A stretch of DNA of 64,000 nucleotides from an uncultured Prevotella sp. GTDB taxonomy: Bacteria > Bacteroidota > Bacteroidia > Bacteroidales > Bacteroidaceae. The notes below the pieces were generated by a model. That model saw only the letters and a program-made list of their open reading frames with translations, did not search any database and was not told the DNA's origin. Position numbers and translations under genes: made by a program. Of the stretch, positions 1 through 9,576 are shown one piece after another (the stretch's first letter is position 1; each line of letters begins with the position of its first letter). The DNA lies in NCBI GenBank assembly GCA_902495455.1, contig CABUXJ010000001.1:62001-126000 (forward strand). The letters run 5' to 3'.

Positions 1-1305
1 GCCGATCTCACCGTCAACACGGCCTCCGGTGTGGTGCTGGCGATGAAGCGGCAGATCACGGGCCCCGGCCGGCTGATAAAGACCGGAAAGGGACAGGTCA
101 ACCTCATGTTCGCCGACAGCAGCACCGCGGCCGCCAACGACTGGACGGGCGGGCTCGTCATCAACGAGGGCACAGTCTGTCAGGGCACTTGTCTCACCAC
201 CTTCGGCGCAGGACCCATAACGGTGAAGCGGGGCACCATACGCCAGTTTTACAATACCGCCATCTCAACCCAGCCCTCGTTCGACTATGACGTCTGCGTG
301 GCGGACGAGGCTGACTCTCTCGACTTCATCCTCTCCGGACGTACCACCGTCACCGGCAAATGGAGCGGCAGGGGCACGGTGTGCTTCGCCCAGACCTATT
401 CGCGCGGCGACGTGAAAGGCGATTGGACTGATTTCAAGGGAGTGATGACCTGCCGCAAGAATGACGAGGAAAGCACTTATGACGCCCTGCGCCTGACACA
501 GCCGCTGAAGATGCCTGACGGAACGCTGAGGCTGCCCGCCGGGATGACGGCGGCATGTTCTTCGGCCAATGCCGCCAACACTATCGGAGAATTGCACGGA
601 GGCGGCCGGTGGTCAAACGGCATGTGGACGGTCGGCGGCCGCAAGTTCGGAAGTGAGACCGTCGTCGGTGAGGCCCGGACATGGACGTTCAACCGGCATC
701 AGTCCGGGGAGGTCATAGCCGATGAGCTGACTGACATGTCGGGGCTCTACCTCCATTACGGCCCGGGCAGTGCCCGGTCTCTGACCGCATTGCCCTACAA
801 CGCGGTGCTCTCTTTTGGTGACGGCACGCGCCAGTCTGTGAGCGTCGTCGCGCTTTCGGGCGGGGCCGACTGTCTGCCGGCGATTTCCGCCAATGACCCC
901 ACGGCCGGAAGTCCGGTGGCCGGTGACTTCTGTTTCGGTGTGAATGTCGGGCGTCCCGGCACGTTATATGTCCAGGTCGCTCCTGACGGTGTGGCGACGT
1001 CCGGAAAGATGTGTCTCACCTGCAACGGCTCGGTGGTTGACACGGCGACCGGCACGGGCGCGGACGGGATAAAGGAGCTGAGCTACACATGCGGCTCGCC
1101 GGGAACCTACTTCTTCACCAGCGGTAAAGCGTTCCGCATCATGGGCGTAAGGTTCTCTCCCGCCGCGACATCGTCAGCCATCGTGTCCATGCCTTCTTCC
1201 ACGGACGTCACGGCGACATCTTCTGTCTACAACCTCGTGGGATGCAAGGTCGGACCGGAATACAAGGGCATTGTCATACAGAACGGCAGGAAGATTGTCA
1301 GATAA
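1..1305 (+). CDS. Secreted beta-helix-like protein, C-terminal part (5' end outside window)
   Basis: The frame is open to base 1, so only the last 434 or so residues are present. The visible part is rich in Gly, Thr and Ser. An early segment (TGGLVINEGTV) resembles the repeats of autotransporter or pectate-lyase beta-helices. A later all-beta segment ends in FRIMGVRFSP. The last 26 residues (VYNLVGCKVG ... IVIQNGRKIVR) follow the same pattern as the tail of the protein ending at 4311, a Prevotella-style tail that may be a T9SS sorting signal. Position beside a PL11 lyase suggests a role in pectin use, but no catalytic motif was recognised. Function unknown; partial gene. Confidence 0.7.
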   Translation, partial: ADLTVNTASGVVLAMKRQITGPGRLIKTGKGQVNLMFADSSTAAANDWTGGLVINEGTVCQGTCLTTFGAGPITVKRGTIRQFYNTAISTQPSFDYDVCVADEADSLDFILSGRTTVTGKWSGRGTVCFAQTYSRGDVKGDWTDFKGVMTCRKNDEESTYDALRLTQPLKMPDGTLRLPAGMTAACSSANAANTIGELHGGGRWSNGMWTVGGRKFGSETVVGEARTWTFNRHQSGEVIADELTDMSGLYLHYGPGSARSLTALPYNAVLSFGDGTRQSVSVVALSGGADCLPAISANDPTAGSPVAGDFCFGVNVGRPGTLYVQVAPDGVATSGKMCLTCNGSVVDTATGTGADGIKELSYTCGSPGTYFFTSGKAFRIMGVRFSPAATSSAIVSMPSSTDVTATSSVYNLVGCKVGPEYKGIVIQNGRKIVR

Positions 1306-1320
1306 CCCCACCCCAACGAC

Positions 1321-1530
1321 GGTGTTGCAGAACTCGTTGAGGAAGTCTTTAAGTGGTGTAATCTTAGTCCCCTCCTTTCGAAGGAGGGGTTAGGGGTGGT
1401 TAAACAATAACTATATGAAAATCATTGTCTTGGATAATAATGGATGACTAACCACCCCTAACCCCTCCTTCGAAAGGAGGGGACTAAGATTACACCACTT
1501 AAAGGCTTCCATGCGAGTTCTGCAACATCC
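1321..1530. repeat. Long perfect inverted repeat (55-bp arms)
   Basis: Bases 1347-1401 and 1450-1504 are perfect reverse complements (55 bp) with a 48-base loop. Weaker complementarity reaches 1321 and 1530, including GTTGCAGAACTCG on the outer flank and its complement. Each arm holds its own small palindrome, CCCTCCTTTCGAAGGAGGGG. It lies just after the stop codon at 1305 and could act as a terminator or 3'-end stabiliser. A related motif, CTCCCTCCATTCGGGAGGG, lies at about 1580-1600, and a related large inverted repeat lies at 48621-48819. Confidence 0.85.
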
Positions 1531-1612
1531 TCGAGCTTAATTACTCTTTGAGCTACAGAATGGACTCAATGACATATTCAGCTCCCTCCATTCGGGAGGG
1601 TTGGGTTGTTAA

Positions 1613-2130
1613 ATTAATTGCGAATTTAAAGCCGTTTTTTAGAGGCACTTTCCAAAATTTTTCCTCCCCGCCTCCAAATATCGCAAGCACGCGCGTATCA
1701 AAAATTAGGAGTGTTTGCGGTTTTTATTTTACATATTTTTCAACCTACTCATTAGCAGACACTTAAAAACGACGGCAGTTCCGCCGCTTTCCCGTCATAA
1801 TTGAATCGTTGAGCCGTAAGGGCCCCGCGGGGTTGCAACGAGGCCCTTATTGCATTGCAACGGGGCTGCCGTTGCATCACAACAACGGCCCCGTTGCAGA
1901 CCAAGGAGGCCCTTACGGCAGAAAAACGAGGCTTTTTCCGGCCATTTTCCGGAGGTCAAAAACCAACAAAATCCATGCTCCGGAAAAGCCGGGAGGCCCT
2001 TACGGCACTCCAACGCCATCAATTCGGATGAAAAAACGAGCCGGAAATCACCGCGGCAGATGTCAAAATGGCCCGAAAAAGAGCAAAAACGAAAGATTTT
2101 CCTGACAGGATTTTGTAAGAAAATTTACAA
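1613..2130 (+). repeat. Interspersed GC-rich element E1
   Basis: First of six related intergenic elements. It starts with an AT-rich arm (GCGAATTTAAAGCCG at about 1620, then GCGTATCAAAAATTAGG near 1693). The GC-rich core at 1811-1920 is built from CCGTAAGGGCC/GGCCCTTACGG palindromes and GTTGCA/TGCAAC words. A second CCCTTACGGC block follows near 1997. It closes with GGATTTTGTAAGAAAATTTAC at 2108. The same order of blocks occurs in E2 (same strand) and E3 (opposite strand). No credible gene lies inside. The rest of 2131-2411 shows nothing recognisable except a GTGGG/CCCAC stem near 2165-2190. Confidence 0.75.
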
Positions 2131-2411
2131 CGGAAGTGGAGCTCCGCTGATGTAAACATTGAGTGGGTGCATCTATGAACGGTCCCACTTTCTTTAATCC
2201 AATTCCGGTCATCCGTCACTTAGCTTGCCCTCTGCACACATCTTTTGCACTATTTGGATGTGTGCGGAGAGCAGCCTTCTCGGCGTTCTCATGAACATCC
2301 TGCGGCGTCATGGCTTGTATCGGGGGTTCAAAAACAATCATAAAAGGGCATCCGTAAATTGTATTACAGGTATTTGAACTGAATTACATCCCCTTTATTT
2401 GCCTTTGCTGT

Positions 2412-2419
2412 TAATTTTG
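2412..2419 (+). promoter_or_regulatory. Candidate -7 promoter element TAATTTTG
   Basis: The sequence matches the Bacteroidota -7 consensus TAnnTTTG and lies about 78 bases before the ATG at 2497. No well-placed -33 TTTG is visible, so the call rests on the -7 box and position only. Confidence 0.35.
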
Positions 2420-2496
2420 TACGTGGGAAAGGCTCCGAAACGACGCCATCCCCATCTCTGCGCAACAATTATCAATAACTATAAAAACAAAAGAAC

Positions 2497-4311
2497 ATGA
2501 AAAGAACAACTAACCTGACATCAGCGCTCCTCGTCGCCGCAATGGCGTTTGGTGGAGCAGTCAATGTGATGGCACATGAAGACTTCTCTGTGCCGGAATC
2601 GACTCTTGACCTGTGTACGGCGGCTACTGTCCTGCCGGAAGGAAATTACAACACAAGCCGTTCCGGGAAAAACCAGTATTCCGTGACCGACGACTATGTC
2701 GTGCTCAACCCGATGGCACTCTCTGACTCAAAGACTGCAATAAACGGATGGTGTGTGTCGACCTGCGGCCGTGCGTCGGCCACGACATGGACAGCACCGG
2801 AAGGCTCACCGTTCAAAGGCTCTGATTATTGGGTGGAAGGCGGCTCGGCTCCCGTGGCTGTTGTCAACGGTGGCACAGCTGACCGCAAGATAACGGTAAG
2901 GGTGAAAAACTGTACCGCGGTGAGTGCGCTTTTCGCTGAGACCAAATATACCCAGCTTGTGGCATACGAGCTGAAGAGCGACGGAACGATAGATACGGAA
3001 AGCCCGATAGCGGAGAGCAAGGGTGACGCCACCACATTTGTCGCTTCCATAACGGGACTTTCACCGGTGAAGACATATATCGTCGGGGTCGAGTCGACGG
3101 ACGGCACAAACCGTCAGGTACGTGAGATAGCCTTTGCCATCAACAACTCCGAGTGTAAGCCGGAAGGGAAGAAGACCGTCACCGTGTTTGAGATGGACTT
3201 TGCCAAATTTGCAGAGGATACGCGCGACGCGGCTGGTGAAAGCAGCGCATGGTCAAGCACAGACATCACATACGAGGGAGCCGGCAAGCTGGATTACCTC
3301 AATGATGACAACACCGTGTCAAACCTGCAGTTCTATCACATCACGGCCCCGTTCAGCCTGCCTCAGGTCTTCTCGGTATATCCGAACAAGGATTTTCAGT
3401 TGGGCCTGTCCTATTCAAGCTCGTCATACAGTGCCGGACTTATCGCAAAACGCAGCGCGGGAACCAACAATGTCGCTGTGGAGGTCAAGACAGGTCAGAA
3501 GGTGACAATCGTGTCAAGCACGCTGCCGCAGCTGAAGAGCTACACGCAATGTGTGGAGCAGTCTTCTTCCGAAACGACGGCATATACTTTCAAATACGGC
3601 GGCAAGAACCGTACGGTGGAGGCGCTCACGACTGTATATACGGCTACGGCCGATGGAACACAGTCGTTCCAGTTTGCCACGGGAACGTCCATACTCAGCA
3701 TAAAGGTTGAGGGCGAGGACGTTGTCCCCGCAATCTCAGTGAAAGCAGGATACAACGGCTATACGGCCTTCTCCGATACGAAAGCCTTCGCCTTTGAGGG
3801 AGCGAAAGCATACTACGTGGGAAAAGTCACGGGTGAGACAGCCGAACTGACGGAAATAGCAGCCGGCTCGGTTATAGCAGCCGGTCAGGGCATCATATTC
3901 AAGGCAGAGAACAAGGACGATGACATCACAGTCACTTACTATACGCAGGAGAACACGACCCTCGACGGAAACAGGCTCATCGGCGTCGGTTCAGCCGACG
4001 ATGTGCTGACCGCAACGGGAACAAACTATGTGCTGGCCTCGGACACCAACGCCGAGCCGGTGACGACAGGTTTCTTCCTCTATACGGGCGAGGCAGATGC
4101 CCTTGTCGGTAAATGCTATCTGAACGTGCCCGAGAGCGCTTCTCCGGCAAAGGCTCTGAAGATTTCGTTCGGCGGAACCGACGGTATAAAGGACGTGAAG
4201 GCCGCTGAACGGCGGGTACAGGACGGCGTTGTCTACGACCTGAGCGGACGCAGGACGGTGAAAGGCACAGGACTGATCATAAAGAACGGAAAGAAATATA
4301 TCATTAAGTAG
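2497..4311 (+). CDS. Secreted protein of unknown function with a T9SS-like tail
   Basis: A 604-residue protein with a clear signal peptide (MKRTTNLTSALLVAAMAFGG ..., cleavage probably after VMA near residue 26). Residues of about 30-210 and 220-410 look like two beta-rich modules. The second ends in a segment (SILSIKVEGEDVV) like the end of carbohydrate-binding or pectate-lyase-associated modules. The C-terminus reads VVYDLSGRR followed by GLIIKNGKKYIIK, a tail typical of secreted Prevotella proteins and a plausible substrate signal for the T9SS whose SprA is encoded at 40.2 kb. No catalytic residues recognised. It precedes the PL11/GH2 genes, so a role in pectin binding or attack is an inference from context. 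Confidence 0.75.
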   Translation: MKRTTNLTSALLVAAMAFGGAVNVMAHEDFSVPESTLDLCTAATVLPEGNYNTSRSGKNQYSVTDDYVVLNPMALSDSKTAINGWCVSTCGRASATTWTAPEGSPFKGSDYWVEGGSAPVAVVNGGTADRKITVRVKNCTAVSALFAETKYTQLVAYELKSDGTIDTESPIAESKGDATTFVASITGLSPVKTYIVGVESTDGTNRQVREIAFAINNSECKPEGKKTVTVFEMDFAKFAEDTRDAAGESSAWSSTDITYEGAGKLDYLNDDNTVSNLQFYHITAPFSLPQVFSVYPNKDFQLGLSYSSSSYSAGLIAKRSAGTNNVAVEVKTGQKVTIVSSTLPQLKSYTQCVEQSSSETTAYTFKYGGKNRTVEALTTVYTATADGTQSFQFATGTSILSIKVEGEDVVPAISVKAGYNGYTAFSDTKAFAFEGAKAYYVGKVTGETAELTEIAAGSVIAAGQGIIFKAENKDDDITVTYYTQENTTLDGNRLIGVGSADDVLTATGTNYVLASDTNAEPVTTGFFLYTGEADALVGKCYLNVPESASPAKALKISFGGTDGIKDVKAAERRVQDGVVYDLSGRRTVKGTGLIIKNGKKYIIK

Positions 4312-4323
4312 TGTAGATTGACC

Positions 4324-4362
4324 GCCGCGGGCTTCCCCGCACATGTCGGGGAGGGCCGCGGC
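4324..4362 (+). terminator. GC-rich hairpin after the secreted protein
   Basis: GCCGCGG (4324) pairs with CCGCGGC (4356), with a further TCCCCG/CGGGGA inner stem. It follows the stop at 4311 and precedes the next start by 34 bases. The T-run after it is weak (TTATTGTG), so it may attenuate rather than stop transcription into the small protein and PL11 genes. Confidence 0.5.
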
Positions 4363-4395
4363 TTATTGTGAAGAAACTAACATATTTATATACCT

Positions 4396-4599
4396 ATGGA
4401 AAAGAAAACTTATATTACTCCGAACATAGTTCTGGTGGAACTTGACGGCAGTCAGGACATACTCGCCGCCAGCGACGGCCGCCAAGGGCTCGACATCTAC
4501 GACAGACCGACTGACGGCAGAGGCGGTGACGGCATAAAACTGAATAGCCGCAGATTCACATCAGTGTGGGACGGTGGTGACAGTGAGGATGAGGAATAA
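4396..4599 (+). CDS. Small 67-residue protein, overlaps the PL11 gene
   Basis: The start MEKKTYITPNIVLVELDGSQ and the ILAAS segment match a recurrent type of short, uncharacterised Bacteroidota protein (pattern K-x-Y-x-x-P-x-x-x-x-x-E-L then I-L-A-x-S). The rest is charged, with a GRGGDG stretch and an acidic end. It has no signal peptide or membrane segment. Its last 11 bases overlap the start of the PL11 gene, which suggests translational coupling. It could be a small regulatory or secreted peptide, but function is unknown. Supporting points: the conserved N-terminal pattern and tight coupling with the next gene. Confidence 0.65.
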   Translation: MEKKTYITPNIVLVELDGSQDILAASDGRQGLDIYDRPTDGRGGDGIKLNSRRFTSVWDGGDSEDEE

Positions 4600-6535
4600 G
4601 ACCATTCCAACATTTCTTGCCGCTGTCGCGCTCGCCTGCTGTATTCCGGCGGAAGTCTCTGCCGGTGGCGTGAAGCAGCGTCAGGAAGAAAAACTCGGCC
4701 GTGGGCTCGTGGCCATGACGCTGCCGGAGAGCAGGGGTGTGTTTGTCTCATGGCGCCTGAAGGTGGACGAGAAGACCGCTTCATGGCACGTCTACCGCGA
4801 CGGGAAGCTCATCAGGAAGGTGTCAGACACGGAACCGACGAGCTTCACCGACAAAGGCGGACGTCCCGACAGCCGCTATCAGGTCAGGAAAGTCATGAAC
4901 GGAAAGGAGACGGAGACTTCGCCTGAGTCATGGCCGTGGCCGGATGACTATTTAGAGTTTCCGGTGAAGCGCCCCGACGGAGGAATGACGCCGCCCACGG
5001 TGGCCGTGAACAAGAAGACTGTCACGGACGCCCCGGAGGGGGAGCGGTATGAATATACCCCATGCGAAGCGTCATTTGCCGATCTCGACGGGGACGGTGA
5101 GTATGAGGTGATACTGAAATGGAAACCGTCCAACCAGAAAGACAACGCCCAGCCGGGATTTTCCGGAATATGCTATATTGACGCCTACAAGGTGGACTGG
5201 GCGTACACCGGCGGCAAGGCGCAAAGCGTCTCGCGGCTGATGTGGAGGATAGACATGGGACGGAACGTGAGGGCCGGTTCCCACTATACGCAGTTTCTCT
5301 GTTACGACTTTGACGGCGACGGACGGGCCGAGGTTGTCATGCGCACCTGTCCCGGAACCATCGACGGACAGGGGAAGCCGGTGCTCATGGGCAGTGACAA
5401 GGTGACGGACGACTACATGACACCGCTGGCCGAGCACTCGAAGTATCACCGCTGCGGTCAGAACCTGACATCGCCGGAATATCTGACGGTGTTCGAGGGT
5501 GTGACGGGACGGCAGATAACCTCATGCGCCTTCGAGCCTGAACGCGGCAACGCGGAGGACTGGGGCGACAGGACGGGAAACAGGGTTGACCGTTTTCTTG
5601 CCTGTGCGGCATATCTCGACGGACAGCATCCGTCGATAGTGATGTCGAGAGGATACTACCGCAAGGCGGCTATGGCGGCGTTTGACTTTGACGGACGCAA
5701 GCTGACAAAACGCTGGCTGCTCGTGTCGGACAAGGAGGGAGAAGGTATCTTCGGCGGCGGCAACCACAATCTGTCGGTCGGCGACGTCGACGGTGACGGT
5801 TGTGACGAGATAATATGGGGCTCGGCAGCTGTTGACAATGACGGAACTCCGATGTACAACACCGGACTGGGGCACGGAGACGCCATGCACCTCGGCAAAA
5901 TGGACCCTGACAGGGACGGACTGCAAGTCTGGGAGGTGCATGAGGAAAAAGCGAAGGTGGCCGTCTACGGATTTGAGTTGCATGACGCAAGGACGGGCGA
6001 GATAATCTGGGGCAAGCCGACGGCCGGAGACAACGGCCGCGGACTGGCTGCGGACATAGACCCGCGCTATCCGGGATATGAGATGTGGAGCGTGGGGGCT
6101 CCCGGGACTTACAGCTGTAAGGGGGAGATGATCTCTCAGGCACGCCCGCCGGCAAGTTTCCGCTGCTATTGGGACGGAGACCTGCAGGACGAGATAAACG
6201 ACGGAACAAGGATTTACAAATGGAACGGCAGTGCGGCCAAGGTGATACGCAAGTTGAGCGGAGCGCAGAAGAGCAACGGCACAAAATCGACGCCGTGCTG
6301 TCAGGCGGACATTCTGGGAGACTGGCGTGAGGAACTGCTCATGGAGGTCTCGGGAGACCCGACGAAACTGCGGCTATACAGTACGACAATCCCTACGGAC
6401 CACCGTGTCTATACGCTGATGCAGGACCCGCAATACAGGATGTCAGTCGTATGGCAGAATGTGGCCTACAACCAGCCGCCGCATCTGAGCTTCTGGCTCG
6501 GCGCGGGAGTGGACAAGCTGGTCTGGAGGAAATAG
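4589..6535 (+). CDS. Rhamnogalacturonan lyase, polysaccharide lyase family 11
   Basis: A 648-residue exported enzyme, the usual PL11 size (YesW/YesX type). PL11 enzymes cleave the rhamnogalacturonan-I backbone by beta-elimination. The start chosen is ATG 4589 because it gives a clean signal peptide (MRNKTIPTFLAAVALACC ...). After it comes the family opening GRGLVAMTLPESRGVFVSWR. Three calcium-binding propeller motifs are visible: DLDGDGEYEVILKW (about residue 165), DFDGDGRAEVVMRT (240) and DVDGDGCDEIIWGS (399). The C-terminal part keeps GDWREELL and the closing HLSFWLG. It overlaps the small protein by 11 bases and is followed 60 bases later by a GH2 gene, so the three probably form one operon. 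Confidence 0.93.
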   Translation: MRNKTIPTFLAAVALACCIPAEVSAGGVKQRQEEKLGRGLVAMTLPESRGVFVSWRLKVDEKTASWHVYRDGKLIRKVSDTEPTSFTDKGGRPDSRYQVRKVMNGKETETSPESWPWPDDYLEFPVKRPDGGMTPPTVAVNKKTVTDAPEGERYEYTPCEASFADLDGDGEYEVILKWKPSNQKDNAQPGFSGICYIDAYKVDWAYTGGKAQSVSRLMWRIDMGRNVRAGSHYTQFLCYDFDGDGRAEVVMRTCPGTIDGQGKPVLMGSDKVTDDYMTPLAEHSKYHRCGQNLTSPEYLTVFEGVTGRQITSCAFEPERGNAEDWGDRTGNRVDRFLACAAYLDGQHPSIVMSRGYYRKAAMAAFDFDGRKLTKRWLLVSDKEGEGIFGGGNHNLSVGDVDGDGCDEIIWGSAAVDNDGTPMYNTGLGHGDAMHLGKMDPDRDGLQVWEVHEEKAKVAVYGFELHDARTGEIIWGKPTAGDNGRGLAADIDPRYPGYEMWSVGAPGTYSCKGEMISQARPPASFRCYWDGDLQDEINDGTRIYKWNGSAAKVIRKLSGAQKSNGTKSTPCCQADILGDWREELLMEVSGDPTKLRLYSTTIPTDHRVYTLMQDPQYRMSVVWQNVAYNQPPHLSFWLGAGVDKLVWRK

Positions 6536-6595
6536 AAAGGAATAAGTTCTGGGTTCCTTTAAGGAAAAAGATTGTTAAGGACAACTATTATAACT

Positions 6596-9514
6596 ATGAG
6601 GAAGATAATATTTTTGTTATTGGGTTTTCTGCTCCCGCAATGTGGATTTGCCGGACGGAAAGTGTGTCTCGACGGAACATGGAGATTCGCATACGCGAAA
6701 GACTCTGCCGCCGCCGAGGCTATGAGGGACTTTTGGAAAGCCGGACCGGGAACGGTGGCGGCGGGTGGCAGATGGGACGATGTGCCGGTTCCGTCCAACT
6801 GGGCGGTGCTGGGCTATGAGGAACCTGTCTACCGCGGATTTAAGGATAATGTGGCGAGTGAAGGCTTTTATGTCAAGGATTTCACGTTGCCGGCAGATGA
6901 AGATGCCGACATGGCTGCCGGAGGACAGCGCTGGACGCTCCGCTTCGGTGGCGTGTGGCAGTCGGCGGAGGTCTGGCTGAACGGAAAATATCTGGGCCGT
7001 CATGACAGCGGTTACACGTCGTTCTCATTCAACGTGACCGATATGGTGAGGACTGACGGCGGCATGAACCGTCTTGCGGTGCGCGTAAGGCAGGTGACAC
7101 CGACATATAAGTTTGACACGTGTGACGACTGGACGCTGGGAGGTATATACCGCTCTGTGTCGTTGGAATCTTTTCCGAAACTGCTGTGGATTGACCATGT
7201 GCAGACAGACTACCGAATGAACGGAGGTAAGGACGGCGCCGGTCGGCTGACGGCACGTGTCTTTGTCAGTGACGTGCAGAAATCGTCGCGCCCCGGAAAC
7301 TATCCTTCGCCGGGCTGCAGCTATCAGTTGCGTGCGAGACTGACGGACGGAGATGGTAGGGAGGTGGCCGCCGGAGTGGTGACGGTGCCGGCTCATGTAC
7401 AGACGGGCCGGCAGTCGGACTTCATGCTGGACGTCAGAAATCCGCGTCTCTGGAACGCGGAGACTCCAGAGTTGTACACTCTTTCTGTCAGCCTGTATAT
7501 CCCGAAAGGGGCGAAGCTCAACGGGGTCAGCCAATTGCAGGGTGGAATTGCCGAAGACGCTCTCGCTGACGGTGACGTGGCCGACATCTATAAGAAAGGG
7601 GCGGATGAGGAAGTGTGGGCGGAAAAGCCTCTCATGACGTGGCAGGACAAAATCGGTCTGAGGGAAATATCAACGAAGAACGCCGCCGGACAGCCTGCCC
7701 TGTGTATCAACGGTCAGCCCGTGAAGCTGCGGGGTGTGAACTATCATAATGAATATCCTACCGTGGGACGGGCGCAGACACGGGAAATGTGGATCAAGGA
7801 TCTGGAGCAAATGAAGCGCACGAACATAAACTACCTGCGCCTTTGCCACTATCCGCATGACGAGGAGTTCATGCATCTGTGTGACTCTATCGGCATGTAC
7901 TGCTCGGAAGAGATAAACCTCGGCGGTGCCAGCGTACTGATGTATGACCAGGCCTACAACGGTGCGGTGCTGCAGCGTGTTTATGAGACGGTGACACGTG
8001 ATCTCAACCGTCCTTCTGTGATATGCTGGACGGTGGGCAACGAAGATGCCTTCACGGCCCTCCATCAAGCTGCGGCACGTGTGACGAAGGCCCTTGACCC
8101 GACACGTCCGAGACTGATACCTTGGCGCTATGAGAACTGGCTGCCGGAGGAAGACATAGATATTTTGTCTGTTCATTATTGGCAGCCGGCGGAATGTGAC
8201 TCTCTCATAAAGCAGGCCAACAGGCCGGTCATATCGACGGAATACACCCACGCCTTCGGTACTCATGGTATGGGCGGGCTGGACCAGCGCTGGCGGGCTT
8301 TTGCCGACAATACGGCCGGGGCGGGTGCCGCCATCTGGATGTGGCAGGACCAGGGACTGAAGCTGCCGACTCCGTTGGCGAATGGAAAGAAAAACGTTAT
8401 GGCCCGTGGGGATGAATACCTGCGGATAAGTAGTGCCGGATGGGACGGCATTGTCGATTCTTATCGTCGTCAGGGACGTGACTGGGAGGAGACGCGTGCC
8501 ACGTATATGCCGGTATATCCGTTGCTTGATACGGTGAAGGTCCGCAACGGGGACAGACAGATTGCCGTGGAGCTATACAATGCCTATGACTTCACGGATA
8601 TGGCTTCCGTCAGAATTGACTGGAAACTATATGATGCCGGAGGAAAGCTGGCTGCGGGAAATGCCGCGGGGAAGTCTCTGTCAGCATCCGCCGCTCCGCA
8701 TAAGACGGCGTATATCCATGTCCCGCTGAAAAAGAACGTAGGGAAGGGAGACTATCTGCATCTCACGTTCCGTGACAATAAGGGACAGGAACTCGGCAGA
8801 CGCTCCATATATATAGATGTGGAGACAGATGGTAAGGAAGGGCGCGGCCGGAGGAAAGCCTTTGACAGCCGTAAGGTGGAAAGCGTCCTGTCGTCCATCA
8901 GGCCTGTGGTGTGGCGCAAGCCTGATGCCAGTGAGGAATCGGTCGTGGGCAAGAAACTTGTCCGCAATATGCCCGACATCAGGAAGTTTACGGTCAGGGA
9001 GTTGTCACCGACGCATGTTGTATACGAATACGACAAGGACAACACCGTTGACTTCGAATATTCTGTGACGGAAACAGAGGCGGGAACACGGGTTGACTAC
9101 CGAATTAAAGCTGTTTTGAGTGTGCCCCGAGTCCCAATCGCCGGTGTGGAACTGACGTTCCCCGGGAACCTGCGTGACCTGAAATGGCGTGGTCTCGGCC
9201 CGTCGGACTGCTATCCGAACAAGTTCAGAGCCGGACTTGAGGGCGTGTGGAGTTATAGCGACGGCCTCGGCGCCGGTGGCGGCTATCCGGGAGACAATGT
9301 GTTCGGAACGAAGCGGATGTCATGGGTTGAGACCAACGGCTATCACATTGACCATGACGGCTATCTGGAGGTTGACGGCAATACAGTCCGTCTGCTCATG
9401 GGAGTGGCGGCAAGACCGGAGAAAGGCCGGCGGGCCGACTCTTCGTTCCCGTCACTCGGTACGGAAGAAGCTGATCCTGCGTTCTGCGGACATTTCATAA
9501 TAAGGAAAAATTAG
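6596..9514 (+). CDS. Glycoside hydrolase family 2 enzyme, probable beta-galactosidase type
   Basis: A 972-residue exported protein. ATG 6596 is preferred to the upstream TTG because it begins the signal peptide MRKIIFLLLGFLLPQCGFAG. It has the GH2 order: sugar-binding jelly roll (about 20-190, with VPVPSNWAVLGYE and GVWQSAEVWLNG), immunoglobulin-like domain, TIM barrel, then further beta domains. The acid/base Glu is in CWTVGNED (about residue 483) and the nucleophile Glu in ISTEYTHAFG (about 549). The C-terminal half resembles LacZ-like enzymes with extra beta-sandwich domains. GH2 covers beta-galactosidase, beta-glucuronidase and others; beta-galactosidase acting on rhamnogalacturonan side chains is the likeliest job given the adjacent PL11, but substrate is not proven by sequence. 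Confidence 0.9.
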   Translation: MRKIIFLLLGFLLPQCGFAGRKVCLDGTWRFAYAKDSAAAEAMRDFWKAGPGTVAAGGRWDDVPVPSNWAVLGYEEPVYRGFKDNVASEGFYVKDFTLPADEDADMAAGGQRWTLRFGGVWQSAEVWLNGKYLGRHDSGYTSFSFNVTDMVRTDGGMNRLAVRVRQVTPTYKFDTCDDWTLGGIYRSVSLESFPKLLWIDHVQTDYRMNGGKDGAGRLTARVFVSDVQKSSRPGNYPSPGCSYQLRARLTDGDGREVAAGVVTVPAHVQTGRQSDFMLDVRNPRLWNAETPELYTLSVSLYIPKGAKLNGVSQLQGGIAEDALADGDVADIYKKGADEEVWAEKPLMTWQDKIGLREISTKNAAGQPALCINGQPVKLRGVNYHNEYPTVGRAQTREMWIKDLEQMKRTNINYLRLCHYPHDEEFMHLCDSIGMYCSEEINLGGASVLMYDQAYNGAVLQRVYETVTRDLNRPSVICWTVGNEDAFTALHQAAARVTKALDPTRPRLIPWRYENWLPEEDIDILSVHYWQPAECDSLIKQANRPVISTEYTHAFGTHGMGGLDQRWRAFADNTAGAGAAIWMWQDQGLKLPTPLANGKKNVMARGDEYLRISSAGWDGIVDSYRRQGRDWEETRATYMPVYPLLDTVKVRNGDRQIAVELYNAYDFTDMASVRIDWKLYDAGGKLAAGNAAGKSLSASAAPHKTAYIHVPLKKNVGKGDYLHLTFRDNKGQELGRRSIYIDVETDGKEGRGRRKAFDSRKVESVLSSIRPVVWRKPDASEESVVGKKLVRNMPDIRKFTVRELSPTHVVYEYDKDNTVDFEYSVTETEAGTRVDYRIKAVLSVPRVPIAGVELTFPGNLRDLKWRGLGPSDCYPNKFRAGLEGVWSYSDGLGAGGGYPGDNVFGTKRMSWVETNGYHIDHDGYLEVDGNTVRLLMGVAARPEKGRRADSSFPSLGTEEADPAFCGHFIIRKN

Positions 9515-9548
9515 TAGTATTATTTGTAGATAAAAGTTTTCAGGATTG

Positions 9549-9576
9549 GCGGCAAGCAATGTTTATTGCTTGTCGC
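9549..9576. terminator. Bidirectional hairpin between GH2 and the regulator
   Basis: GCGGCAAGCAAT (9549-9560) pairs with ATTGCTTGTCGC (9565-9576) with one G-T position and a four-base loop. It sits between the convergent GH2 and HTCS genes and overlaps the last codons of the HTCS gene. It can serve both strands. Confidence 0.6.
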
